64,000 nt of DNA, taken from contig NZ_BSSQ01000004.1 in assembly GCF_030161375.1 (NCBI RefSeq), positions 186,001 through 250,000 of the forward strand, given 5' to 3'. The DNA comes from Paenibacillus glycanilyticus (GTDB taxonomy: Bacteria; Bacillota; Bacilli; Paenibacillales; Paenibacillaceae). The notes under the pieces were generated by a model. It was not told the DNA's origin, did no database searches, and saw only the letters and a program-made list of their open reading frames with translations. The position numbers and the translations under genes were made by a program. This document shows, piece after piece, positions 8,051 to 16,331 of this stretch; position 1 is the stretch's first letter, and the number at the start of each line of letters is the position of its first letter.

Positions 8051-9748
8051 ATGGACAATTTTAAGGAAAAATTAGCAGAGCATCACATGTATAGACTAAT
8101 TACGGAGGAGCTTGAGAAGCAGCCGTTCAACCGAGAAATGTGCACAAGATTCCCTCCCGAACCCAACGGTTACCTTCATATAGGGAGCGCATATGCGATC
8201 CATATGAACGATTTAATTGCGAGAAGTTTTGACGGAACGTTTCATCTGCGCTTCGACGATACGAATCCGCTCAAAGAGGATTTGGAATACGTGAACGCGA
8301 TTATCGAAGATATCAAGTGGCTTGGTTACGATCCCGGAGAACATATTTATTACGGCTCGGATTACGCCGAACAAATCTACAACGCCGCGCTCTCATTGAT
8401 CAAGAAGGGAAAAGCGTATGTATGCGATCTGACTTCTGACGAGCTGACGGACTACCGCGGGACTTTGATGGAGCCGGGGCGGAATAGCCCTTATCGGAAC
8501 CGTTCAATCGAAGAGAATGTAGAGCTATTCTCACAAATGAAAAACGGCGATGTTCCAGCTGGAAGCAAAGTGTTGCGAGCCAAAATAGACATGGCCTCCC
8601 CTAATATGAATATGAGGGATCCGGTTCTGTATCGGATCATCTTCGCCGAGCATTACCGGACTAAACATGAGTGGTGCATTTACCCGATGTACGATTTTGC
8701 CCATCCCATTCAAGATGCGATTGAGGGAATTACGTATTCACTGTGCTCGATCGAATTCAAAGATCACCGGCCCTTGTACGATTGGGTTCTGAACGAGCTG
8801 GGGACCGCTCAACCTCCGCGTCAAAGAGAGTTCGGCCGGCTTAGTCTAACGGGTGTCGTGACAAGCAAACGGTTTTTGCGGCAACTGGTGGAAGGCGGCT
8901 ATGTCGATGGCTGGGACGATCCAAGGCTTCCAACGATTCGCGGATTAAGGCGCCGGGGTTATACACCGGAAAGCATCCGTCGTTTTATAGAGGAAATCGG
9001 GAGTATCCGAAGCCAAAGTACGGTAGACATCTCCTTGCTGGACCATGTAATCCGGCAGGATCTTAAAGAGAAGGCGACAAGCGTGATGGCGGTCATGAGG
9101 CCTTTGAAGGTTATCCTTACGAACTATCCCGAAGACAAGGTTGAGCAACTGCCGATCGAAAATAATAGCGAAAACGAAACGCTTGGAACAAGAGAAGTGC
9201 CTTTTACTAGAACGCTATATATTGAGCGGGAAGATTTTATGGAGGAGCCGTCGAAAGGGTTCCATCGCCTTACTCCAGGCGGGGAAGTGAGGTTGAAAGG
9301 GGCTTATTTTATCCGGTGCGAGGATGTTGTGAAGGACCCGGAATCCGGTGAAATCATCGAACTTCACTGTACTTACGATCCGCTTACGAAGAGCGGTACC
9401 GGATTTACCGGACGCAAGGTTAAGGGTACAATTCATTGGGTATCGGCTGAACATAACATGAAGGTTGATGTTAATTTGTACGATAAGCTGCTTCTGGATG
9501 AGGAGCTCCCGAAGGACAGCGAAGATTGGATCTCGAAGATGAACCCGGATTCTCTGGTGCAAGTCAAGAATGTGCTTATGGAAGCGCTCGTGGAGCACGT
9601 AGATCCCGAACACAAATTTCAGTTCTTGCGCCATGGATATTTCTGTATGGACAGCAGGGATTACGCAGCTCGAGATCGAATGGTGTTTAACCGGATTGTG
9701 CCTTTGAAGGATAGCTGGAAGAAATCGAATGGAAACGAGGGCAAGTGA
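8051..9748 (+). CDS. glnS: Glutaminyl-tRNA synthetase
   Basis: A 565-residue class I synthetase that charges tRNA(Gln) directly with glutamine. Catalytic motifs: PPEPNGYLHIGSA (HIGH motif) and VVTSKRFLRQL (KMSKS-type loop), plus WDDPRLPTIRGLRRRGYTPESI, which is characteristic of GlnRS; the C-terminal half forms the anticodon-binding barrels. The frame extends upstream to 8030, but AAGGAGGAG 7 bases before ATG 8051 fixes the start. Many Bacillota lack GlnRS and use the GatCAB amidation route, so this is a notable gene. Expression should respond to uncharged tRNA(Gln) through the T-box. Its TGA overlaps the next gene's ATG. Confidence 0.95.
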   Translation: MDNFKEKLAEHHMYRLITEELEKQPFNREMCTRFPPEPNGYLHIGSAYAIHMNDLIARSFDGTFHLRFDDTNPLKEDLEYVNAIIEDIKWLGYDPGEHIYYGSDYAEQIYNAALSLIKKGKAYVCDLTSDELTDYRGTLMEPGRNSPYRNRSIEENVELFSQMKNGDVPAGSKVLRAKIDMASPNMNMRDPVLYRIIFAEHYRTKHEWCIYPMYDFAHPIQDAIEGITYSLCSIEFKDHRPLYDWVLNELGTAQPPRQREFGRLSLTGVVTSKRFLRQLVEGGYVDGWDDPRLPTIRGLRRRGYTPESIRRFIEEIGSIRSQSTVDISLLDHVIRQDLKEKATSVMAVMRPLKVILTNYPEDKVEQLPIENNSENETLGTREVPFTRTLYIEREDFMEEPSKGFHRLTPGGEVRLKGAYFIRCEDVVKDPESGEIIELHCTYDPLTKSGTGFTGRKVKGTIHWVSAEHNMKVDVNLYDKLLLDEELPKDSEDWISKMNPDSLVQVKNVLMEALVEHVDPEHKFQFLRHGYFCMDSRDYAARDRMVFNRIVPLKDSWKKSNGNEGK

Positions 9749-10104
9749 TGAAGAGCAGCTTGAACATCATAATAGGAACTTTAATTATCGGTGCGTCGAT
9801 CGTAATAAGCAGCTTCGTGTTAAGAAGTGGCGATAACCAGAGTAACGCGACAAGCACGGATGGCCATCCATTGATGACGGTTGAGGAGACGGCAACTTAT
9901 CTTCATCTGAGTAAAGAAGAAGTGGAATATATCATTACGAGCGAGAATAGGACGCTAGAAACAGTAGGCTCTTTTACCGGCGACATGTTCCCGTATATCA
10001 CCATCAACGATACCATCTATGTGAATCGCGATGCGCTTGGCAAATGGCTAGCAGAGGCTAGTAATAATAGAAGGGATTATGTTCATGGATTAATCTCACA
10101 ATAA
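9748..10104 (+). CDS. Membrane-anchored protein with excisionase-like HTH domain
   Basis: A 118-residue protein: an N-terminal membrane segment (about 4-25, SLNIIIGTLIIGASIVISSFVL), a short polar linker, then a domain of about 65 residues starting MTVEETATYLHLSKEEVEYI and ending TIYVNRDALGKWLAEA. That pattern is the winged-helix layout of excisionase/HTH_17 proteins, unusual behind a membrane anchor. The ATG overlaps the glnS stop (TGATG) with GAGG upstream, so it is probably co-transcribed and translationally coupled. Function unknown; if the domain faces outside it cannot bind DNA and may have been repurposed. Confidence 0.65.
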   Translation: MKSSLNIIIGTLIIGASIVISSFVLRSGDNQSNATSTDGHPLMTVEETATYLHLSKEEVEYIITSENRTLETVGSFTGDMFPYITINDTIYVNRDALGKWLAEASNNRRDYVHGLISQ

Positions 10105-10122
10105 GGGCAAGGAGGAGGATTC

Positions 10123-10641
10123 ATGACAAGAGTAAGCGTATTGCTTGAAAAGAAATATTACCGACTGGATGCATGGGAAGAAGCGTCGCCAGCCGTAAAG
10201 CAAATTGCACAGAGTGTGACCATTGCCGTTCAACAAGGCAGTAATATAAACTACGCGGATTTGACGATTCAAAGCGAAAGTATGGGGTTCTTGCTTACAT
10301 GCAGCCTTTGTGATTTGTGGCAGGAAAAATCTCCGATGATTGACTCTATCAAGAGTACGATCGTTGAGGATACAAGCGATGAAGACTTTGATTATTGGGA
10401 CGCTCTTCCGCCCTTTGGTATTGTTCATCTCTATGATTCCGGATTAATCATGCGGCAGCCTATTATGGAGGAAGATCTCGAAGACTTGTTCAACTTGTTC
10501 GGACAGTTCTTGCTGAAGCACTTTATGATGTATGTGATGGAGGAACATGAGGCAGTTTGTCCTTACATGATGGAGAGCGGTGGTATTACAAAGACTTATG
10601 TTCATGAAGGGTTGAATTATTATAGAAATAGAAACTATTAG
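10123..10641 (+). CDS. Uncharacterised acidic cytosolic protein
   Basis: A 172-residue protein with no signal peptide or membrane segment that I do not recognise. It contains several Cys residues (LLTCSLCDLW, EAVCPYMM), an acidic middle (EDTSDEDFDYWD) and a Met-rich helix (LKHFMMYVMEEHE). Start supported by AAGGAGGAGG 6 bases upstream. It lies 18 bases after the membrane-HTH gene and 15 before the APH-like kinase, so it likely belongs to the glnS-led transcript. Confidence 0.6.
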   Translation: MTRVSVLLEKKYYRLDAWEEASPAVKQIAQSVTIAVQQGSNINYADLTIQSESMGFLLTCSLCDLWQEKSPMIDSIKSTIVEDTSDEDFDYWDALPPFGIVHLYDSGLIMRQPIMEEDLEDLFNLFGQFLLKHFMMYVMEEHEAVCPYMMESGGITKTYVHEGLNYYRNRNY

Positions 10642-10656
10642 GTTGGCGGGGGCGCT

Positions 10657-11673
10657 ATGGCAGAGAATGAGTATAATCTGAAATTCGAACAATTATGTCA
10701 ACATCTGCAGCTCGGAGATCTTGTCGGTACGCCTGAAAGGCTAACTGGCGGGCTCTTGCATCGAATATATGAAGTTAAAACGACACTTGGGAAATATGCA
10801 ATAAAAGCTCTTAATCCTGAGGTCATGCAACGACCGCAAGCCATAAATAATTTTAGAAATGCCGAGGACATTGCTCAAATTGCCGCAAAACATGTTCCCG
10901 CTGAGCCCGCAAAGCAATTTCACGGCTCGTCCCTGCAACTGCTTGATCAACAATATTATCTTGTATTTGATTGGGTTGAAGGGAGAAGTTTAAAGCTAAA
11001 TGAAGTGAATTTGACCCATAGTGAGAGAATGGGCTCAATATTGGCTGAGATCCACAAAACGGATTTCTCGGAGCTTGGACTCGTTAAGGTAGAGCACAGC
11101 CGTGCTCACCCCATTGACTGGAATAGCTTGCTCAGGCAAGGCATCCAATATGAAACGGCATGGGTTCAATTGTTGCACGACAACATAGAACGGCTATATG
11201 ACTGGGATTCCTGGGCGAATGCTTCGGCAAACCTGCTGGAATTAAACAACGTGATTAGCCACCTGGATTTAGATGCGAAAAATGTATTGTGGAACGAGGA
11301 CGGACCAATTCTAATTGACTGGGAAGCGTCCGGCTATATTCACCCTATGCGAAGCTTGACGGAAACCGCCCTATACTGGTCAGAGACCGAGTTAGGAACG
11401 ATAGAGAGGGATAGATTTATAGCTTTCGTAAGAGGATATAAAAACGGCATAGGAGCTATACAAGGAGATTGGAGAAGTGTTTTAGAGAGTGGATACTCAG
11501 GAATGTTAGGTTGGCTTGCATATAACTTAAAGCGTTCACTGCCCATTGGAAGCAATGACGAGCAGGAACAGCAGGTAGGTACTGAGCAGGTTATTGGAAC
11601 GATAGATGCTCTAGTCCGATATGCGGATCGTATAGATGAAATTGAACAATGGTTGATTGAAGAAAGCCGTTGA
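10657..11673 (+). CDS. APH-fold phosphotransferase family protein
   Basis: A 338-residue protein kinase-like enzyme of the aminoglycoside/choline phosphotransferase superfamily. Seen: a degenerate nucleotide loop (LTGGLLHRIYEV), the conserved Lys (KYAIKALN), the hinge YYLVFDWVEGRSL, the catalytic HLDLDAKNVLW (H-x-D-x4-N) near residue 205, and the metal-binding ILIDWEASG. It therefore phosphorylates a small hydroxyl substrate from ATP, but members act on antibiotics, sugars or nucleosides and the substrate cannot be told. Last gene of the run after glnS; a strong terminator follows. AT-richer than the catabolic region. Confidence 0.8.
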   Translation: MAENEYNLKFEQLCQHLQLGDLVGTPERLTGGLLHRIYEVKTTLGKYAIKALNPEVMQRPQAINNFRNAEDIAQIAAKHVPAEPAKQFHGSSLQLLDQQYYLVFDWVEGRSLKLNEVNLTHSERMGSILAEIHKTDFSELGLVKVEHSRAHPIDWNSLLRQGIQYETAWVQLLHDNIERLYDWDSWANASANLLELNNVISHLDLDAKNVLWNEDGPILIDWEASGYIHPMRSLTETALYWSETELGTIERDRFIAFVRGYKNGIGAIQGDWRSVLESGYSGMLGWLAYNLKRSLPIGSNDEQEQQVGTEQVIGTIDALVRYADRIDEIEQWLIEESR

Positions 11674-11695
11674 TGAAGATTGTGTAAGTGATACA

Positions 11696-11726
11696 AGGGA
11701 CCATCTCAAAAAGATGGTCCTTTTCT
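11696..11726 (+). terminator. Rho-independent terminator
   Basis: GGACCATCT-caaaa-AGATGGTCC followed by TTTTCT ends the glnS to APH-kinase run. Confidence 0.85.
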
Positions 11727-11796
11727 ATTGATCCGATACGTATATATATAAGGAATCTATTTTTTGTGAGGTCATTCAGATTAGGAGGCTCCAGTT

Positions 11797-12150
11797 ATGA
11801 AAAATACGATTGATCGCATTCAAAGTTTTTATCAGAAACAGTACAAGCTATGCTACATACAATCTTTCAACCTCGTTCGTTGCGAGAATGAAATTGGCAT
11901 ATTGACGGACAACTTGATGGTTACGCTTAGCGCACTGCCCCTTGTTCCGGAAGGCGAGAAGTTAATAGTTACGTTTGAGGATGTGAAGGATCTAAGAATA
12001 GGCAGTTTCCAAGGCGCGTTCCGATTAGATATAAGAATTCAGGATCTATCCGCAGATCAGATTGAAAATATAAATTTCCAAGTAAAAGAAGCAGAGTATG
12101 ATGCGTTTTCTTTTGTGTGCAGATGTTTCGATTGGGTTCGGACTTATTGA
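11797..12150 (+). CDS. Uncharacterised 117-residue protein
   Basis: A small cytosolic protein with no recognised family. It begins MKNTIDRIQSFYQKQYKLCY and looks like an alternating beta-strand fold (LIVTFEDVKDLRIGSFQGAF, then FRLDIRIQDLS), resembling small immunity-type or DUF proteins in composition only. Start supported by TTAGGAGG 8 bases upstream. Monocistronic between a terminator and the next small gene. Confidence 0.6.
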   Translation: MKNTIDRIQSFYQKQYKLCYIQSFNLVRCENEIGILTDNLMVTLSALPLVPEGEKLIVTFEDVKDLRIGSFQGAFRLDIRIQDLSADQIENINFQVKEAEYDAFSFVCRCFDWVRTY

Positions 12151-12280
12151 TAGCTTTTTTAAGTAAGTAGAGAAACTATTCCCTCCAATCTATCGTCTAA
12201 CAACTAGAGTTATATCCTAATTATGGAATAATGGACAATAGCTTTCGAGGTGATGGCATATCAAGATTCAGAAGCAAACG

Positions 12281-12556
12281 ATGATCAGAATGGTAATTCT
12301 TATTCTTGTATTATTATGGGTGATTAGCTTTTTGTCCCCGCAACTAACGACCAGAAGGTATATGCTGACAAGCTTTCACTGGGGCAGCGTATTTACCTCG
12401 AAAATTACCGACAAGAATCAATTTGACCGTAAATATGGGCATCTGTATGATGTCACGGGTTTCGTTAGCAGAACTACAGGAGATGCAATCAGTGTCTTTT
12501 ATCTCAAACAATTTGGTCCCTTCTGGATCGTATCCAGCGTAGGAACCGGACCTTGA
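12281..12556 (+). CDS. Small membrane protein of unknown function
   Basis: A 91-residue protein with one N-terminal membrane segment (MVILILVLLWVISFL) and a basic, aromatic extracytoplasmic tail. No family recognised. The start is weak: no ribosome site lies at the right distance before ATG 12281 or ATG 12290, while GAGGTG at 12247-12252 points to an out-of-frame ATG at 12253. The gene may be real with poor initiation, or its true 5' end may have been lost. Confidence 0.45.
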   Translation: MIRMVILILVLLWVISFLSPQLTTRRYMLTSFHWGSVFTSKITDKNQFDRKYGHLYDVTGFVSRTTGDAISVFYLKQFGPFWIVSSVGTGP

Positions 12557-12571
12557 TTCCGTTAGATATTA

Positions 12572-12612
12572 CAAAAAAACAACCGCTCACCGTATATAAC
12601 GGGGCGGTTGTT
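12572..12612 (-). terminator. Terminator of the iclR-OPT-DUF917 operon
   Basis: On the minus strand, AACAACCGC/GCGGTTGTT with an inner CCG/CGG pair is followed by seven Ts. It lies right after the DUF917 stop. Confidence 0.75.
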
Positions 12613-12617
12613 ATGTG

Positions 12618-13667
12618 TTATAGAATCGTTTTGCCGATAATTTCTTCTACAGGTTTAAGCAGCTTTGCGTTTCGCATCGTAGTGCTCAGAATCAGTTTCT
12701 CTCTTGGCACGGTGATGACTGCGAGATGTTGTCCCTTCTCTACAGCTGCGGTAATGATAGGTCTACCTGTCTTCGCATCCAGCGTCATGATAAGATCCGG
12801 GAAAGATGCCAAACGTTCGCCGTTAATTTCCAGCGTCATATATTCATTCCAGAAAGTTAATTCAACGTTGTTATTCAACGTTACGACACCAACATCGAAG
12901 CCGCCTTTTGTCTCCAGACGGAAGTCAGTCACGGTGCCCGTAACGGCCACGTTACCGCCGAGCTGCTTCACGGCCGCATCAATTGCGGATTCGCCTTTAT
13001 GCGATAGGAGTGCTTGTCCGACTTCAATCGCTTGGCGAATGGCGCCAGGAGAACCGTTTTGCTTCGCGTATGCGACCGTTACCGGATTACGCGCAACGGC
13101 TACAACGCCACCTGCTTCAATGGAAGCATTGCGGACGATGGAGGCGGATTTTTCTAGCGAGCTAGACACGCCAATCTCGATGTAGCGGTTGCCTTTGCCG
13201 CCAACCGCGCCTTGATGCGCGACGTAATCGTCCAGCTCGGTCAAGTTCATGGCACCCATCATTCCGGTCGGATGTGCCCGGCCGTTGCAAGGAATATCGA
13301 TGACCGGAATGCCGGTCAAGGCGGATTGGAACCAGCCGTTAACGGTTGTCTCCGCACCGTTCTCGTTCGTGATTAACCCTTGAACCGGTTTGCCGGCAAG
13401 TCGGGCAACGATCTCAAGCGCACGGGCGTAATGCATAGGCTTGACGTATTTGTCTTTGGCAGCCGGTGCGCCAACCAAGGCCACCGTTACGAGCAAATCT
13501 TCATCGCTTAATTCATCTACCGTAATAAGCTTTGGATCTCCTGCTTCAAGCGCCAGCCGTCCGACCTCCAGCCCTTGTTCGATCCAGCCGCCTCCGCCGC
13601 CGCCAAGAATAGTGCCGCCAAACACGGCGTATTCCACGGTTTGTTTATCTAAAGGTATTGTCGTCAT
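12618..13667 (-). CDS. DUF917 (S-methyl-thiohydantoin desulfurase-like) protein
   Basis: A 349-residue cytosolic protein of the DUF917 family, whose domains are now named after S-methyl-thiohydantoin desulfurase and occur beside hydantoinase-type enzymes. Diagnostic stretches: FGGTILGGGGGGW near the N-terminus, the VALVGAPAAKDKYV strand, IDIPCNGRAHPTGMMG and ASFPDLIMTLDAKTGRPI. The last gene of an operon after the OPT transporter (17-base gap), which suggests that it processes a compound the transporter imports. ATG 13667 is preferred over GTG 13676 because AGGTGA sits 5 bases before it. Exact reaction here unknown. Confidence 0.8.
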   Translation of the reverse strand: MTTIPLDKQTVEYAVFGGTILGGGGGGWIEQGLEVGRLALEAGDPKLITVDELSDEDLLVTVALVGAPAAKDKYVKPMHYARALEIVARLAGKPVQGLITNENGAETTVNGWFQSALTGIPVIDIPCNGRAHPTGMMGAMNLTELDDYVAHQGAVGGKGNRYIEIGVSSSLEKSASIVRNASIEAGGVVAVARNPVTVAYAKQNGSPGAIRQAIEVGQALLSHKGESAIDAAVKQLGGNVAVTGTVTDFRLETKGGFDVGVVTLNNNVELTFWNEYMTLEINGERLASFPDLIMTLDAKTGRPIITAAVEKGQHLAVITVPREKLILSTTMRNAKLLKPVEEIIGKTIL

Positions 13668-13684
13668 GTTGATCACCTGCTGTC

Positions 13685-15298
13685 CTATTTATTAATTTTA
13701 AATACGGAATTAAAGAAGCTATACAGCGCATCGCCGGCAATAAAACCAGCCGCAAGAATACTCATCGTGCTTTCTGCTTGTTTGCCTTTTACTTTGAGTA
13801 CGATCAAACGAATCGCGATACCGGCAAGAACCGCCCAGCAAGCATTAGGGGAGGTGATGAGCAAACCGGTCGCAAACATGATGCCAAGCTGCTTCTTGGA
13901 TCCGCCAATCAACTGCAGAAGAGCGCCTGGAATTGCCCAGAGCAGAAGTTCTCTCGCGACATGCGGAGAGGTACCGGCAGAGATCGTCGAAGCGTATACT
14001 TTATCGATTGGCGGGAACAGATTGTCCGAGAAATAACCGTTGTACGTGATCAAAACCGTTACGATCGATACGCCAAATGCGATCATGCCCGTAATATATT
14101 GCTGGCGTCGGCCATGAATTTCGTATTCGCGGTCTTCGCCGTTGCCGCGGAGAATATATCCAGTCTTCAGATCGTAACCCATATCCGCAAAAGCAGGACC
14201 CGTTGCCGCGCTGAAGCCGGCAAGCAAAGCAAGCGCAGTTGGAGGGAATCCGATCAGCATGCCGATGAGTAGAGTTATGAAAGCAACGGCAAACGCAGGG
14301 AACCAGCCCGAGTGCATAGCGGCAATACCTACGATAATTTCATGAAGGAATGCGGCAAAGGCTGCAAACAGGACAAATCCGATCAGCATGCCCGCCGACA
14401 TATCCGTGAGCAACCCGCCGGCGATGGCAATAATAACGGCAACGACGAGATAAGCGACAAAACCGATTCCAAGTACGCGTTTGGTTTCGCCAGTCGTCCG
14501 AGTGAATTGTTGCTCGTCTACTTTAGCAACGGAATTGCTTTGTTCGGTTTGAGTGTCATCGTTCTTTGGTTTCCTGAACATCATAAAGGCAACTTGTACA
14601 AGCGCGACCATACCTGCGCCAATCATGAAGCCATGTCCGATATATGTCTTGCTCAAATCGTAATCGAACCAAGGAAGGGAATATTGGCGGATCAAGAGGC
14701 CGATGCCAAACATCGCGAGAGCCGCAATATTGCCGATGAACGCTACGCCAAATGCCGACATCGAGATGCCGAAATATGAACCGATAAGACCAACGGCCGT
14801 ACCAATGCCGAGCAAGCCAGCACGTTTGCCGCCTTTGTCGCCGGCAAGAATAGATTCTGCCGTTGCAACGCCCGGCGCCCATGTACCTTTGGCAGGGAAA
14901 ATACGCCAATCAAACAATTTATACAGTAAAGTGGCGTCGATAAGCATCGCCAAACCTGCGCCAATCAGCATCGGGATAATGAGATCCGTGTTGCCCATTG
15001 CAAACGGAATGCCGATCGGGATCAACAAGCTGTTGGCTGCGCCAAAAGTTGCTGAAGAGATAGAGGTCTGTACGAGATTTTGCCGCTGAACAGACCGGAA
15101 TTTGCGCATGATCATAATGGGGATGCGGGAGATCAGCATCGCAACAAGCGCGCCGATGATAGATGTGCTTGGCGTTACGCCAAGCGTTACGATGATTTGC
15201 ATGCCGATAATGGCACCAAATACAGCGGTTACAACGGTCAGAAATAAAGTGAGAGGTTCAAATGCGGATGGATGCTTTTTGTTAGGCTCGGTATTCAT
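13685..15298 (-). CDS. OPT/YSL-family transporter
   Basis: A 537-residue polytopic membrane protein with about 13-14 hydrophobic segments and a charged cytoplasmic loop near the middle (RKPKNDDTQTEQSNSVAK). Motifs such as GTWAPGVATAESIL, FGAANSLLIPIGIPFAMGN and ATGPAFADMGYDLKTGY are of the prokaryotic OPT/YSL group, which imports peptides or small metal-chelate and amide compounds. GGGGG precedes the ATG. It lies 33 bases after iclR and 17 before the DUF917 gene in one operon, so uptake and cleavage of one substrate under IclR control is likely; the substrate is unknown. Confidence 0.8.
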   Translation of the reverse strand: MNTEPNKKHPSAFEPLTLFLTVVTAVFGAIIGMQIIVTLGVTPSTSIIGALVAMLISRIPIMIMRKFRSVQRQNLVQTSISSATFGAANSLLIPIGIPFAMGNTDLIIPMLIGAGLAMLIDATLLYKLFDWRIFPAKGTWAPGVATAESILAGDKGGKRAGLLGIGTAVGLIGSYFGISMSAFGVAFIGNIAALAMFGIGLLIRQYSLPWFDYDLSKTYIGHGFMIGAGMVALVQVAFMMFRKPKNDDTQTEQSNSVAKVDEQQFTRTTGETKRVLGIGFVAYLVVAVIIAIAGGLLTDMSAGMLIGFVLFAAFAAFLHEIIVGIAAMHSGWFPAFAVAFITLLIGMLIGFPPTALALLAGFSAATGPAFADMGYDLKTGYILRGNGEDREYEIHGRRQQYITGMIAFGVSIVTVLITYNGYFSDNLFPPIDKVYASTISAGTSPHVARELLLWAIPGALLQLIGGSKKQLGIMFATGLLITSPNACWAVLAGIAIRLIVLKVKGKQAESTMSILAAGFIAGDALYSFFNSVFKINK

Positions 15299-15331
15299 GG
15301 TGTTCCCCCTACGTTGTACATGATGAAGTTA

Positions 15332-16111
15332 TTACGTAATAAATTGCCGAAATGTAGTTGCTCCGGCATGTTTGCTGATCAGAGCTTGAATCTCGTCGCG
15401 TCCCTGGATTAACTTCTGAAGAGTAGCCTCGATCTTCTCTTGAGGCATCCGGAACTCCGGACCGCCAACCGCTAAGGAAGATACGACTTCATTGGAAGCA
15501 TTAAATAACGGAAGGGATAGGGCAAAGACAGACTCCGTATATTCGCCTACGGAGTAAGCCCAACCCGTTGCACGAATTTGATCGAGGTCATGACGAAGTT
15601 CTTCCTTGGACGTAATTGTCTTGCTAGCGAATGACTGGAGCTTCTGGTTAAGCAACGTTTCCTGCACGTCCTCCGGCAAGAAAGCCAAAATCACTTTGTT
15701 GGACGCTCCGGCGTAAAGCGGCGAACGGCTTCCAACGGTAACCCCGTAACGAATCGTTTGCGAGCTTTCCACAATCTCGACGCAAATACCTTCCAGACCG
15801 TCCCGCCATGTCAAATAGATGGACTCTCCGGTTTCGGCGGACAAGCGCTGCATGATAGGCACTATGACATCAGAGATTTGAAATTGGTCTCTCACGATCG
15901 ATCCCAACTCCATAAATTTCACGCCTAAGGAATACTTTTTCGTGGATTTGTCTTGCATCAGAAATCCATGATGTTCGAAGGTTGCCAATATCCGGAACAC
16001 GATAGAATGATTCATGTCCATGGCTTTTGCCAATTCCCTCACACCCCACTGCGGCGTCTCCTTCGTGAAATAATTCAATAATTCGAGTGAATTATCCAAC
16101 GTTTTTAACAG
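15332..16111 (-). CDS. IclR-family transcriptional regulator
   Basis: A DNA-binding regulator of about 259 residues: N-terminal winged helix (ELLNYFTKETPQWGVRELAK, RILATFEHHGFLMQD) and a C-terminal effector domain (SRSPLYAGASNKVILAFLPE, AYSVGEYTESVFALSLPLF, VGGPEF). It leads the operon with the OPT transporter and DUF917 gene. The start is unusual: AGGAGGG at 16118-16124 is 6 bases from an in-frame CTG (16111) but 18 from the first TTG (16099), and no ATG is available; I give the CTG. A promoter and a 7-1-7 palindrome upstream suggest autoregulation. Confidence 0.88.
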   Translation of the reverse strand: MLKTLDNSLELLNYFTKETPQWGVRELAKAMDMNHSIVFRILATFEHHGFLMQDKSTKKYSLGVKFMELGSIVRDQFQISDVIVPIMQRLSAETGESIYLTWRDGLEGICVEIVESSQTIRYGVTVGSRSPLYAGASNKVILAFLPEDVQETLLNQKLQSFASKTITSKEELRHDLDQIRATGWAYSVGEYTESVFALSLPLFNASNEVVSSLAVGGPEFRMPQEKIEATLQKLIQGRDEIQALISKHAGATTFRQFIT

Positions 16112-16147
16112 GACTATCCCTCCTTATTTGTCGAGTGTACCGATAAT

Positions 16148-16162
16148 AGAAACAGTGTTTCT
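16148..16162. promoter_or_regulatory. Perfect palindrome, likely IclR operator
   Basis: AGAAACA-g-TGTTTCT is a perfect 7-1-7 palindrome about 14-28 bases after the predicted transcription start of the iclR operon. Its GAAACA/TGTTTC arms resemble the box of KdgR, a known IclR-family repressor, supporting a role as the regulator's own site. Confidence 0.6.
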
Positions 16163-16182
16163 AAAAATAGAATGTTGAAGTC

Positions 16183-16212
16183 ATTATAGCTTACTATTCC
16201 CTTGAAGTTCAA
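16183..16212 (-). promoter_or_regulatory. Sigma-A promoter of the iclR operon
   Basis: On the minus strand TTGAAC (16212-16207) and TATAAT (16188-16183) are 18 bases apart; start near 16176. The palindrome lies just downstream, where a bound repressor would block. Confidence 0.7.
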
Positions 16213-16331
16213 TAAATTTTCGCAATAGTTTTAAAGCTTTTGATGGAATAAAGTAGAGATTAAATTCATTCTTGCAACATTTCCTATTGGTTTCCGTCTA
16301 ATTATTGGAAAAGTTGGAATGGAGGGGCAAT

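Noticed and set aside
14312..14779. 155-codon plus-strand frame opposite the OPT transporter
   Set aside because: Shadow of a polytopic membrane protein gene; no start signal.
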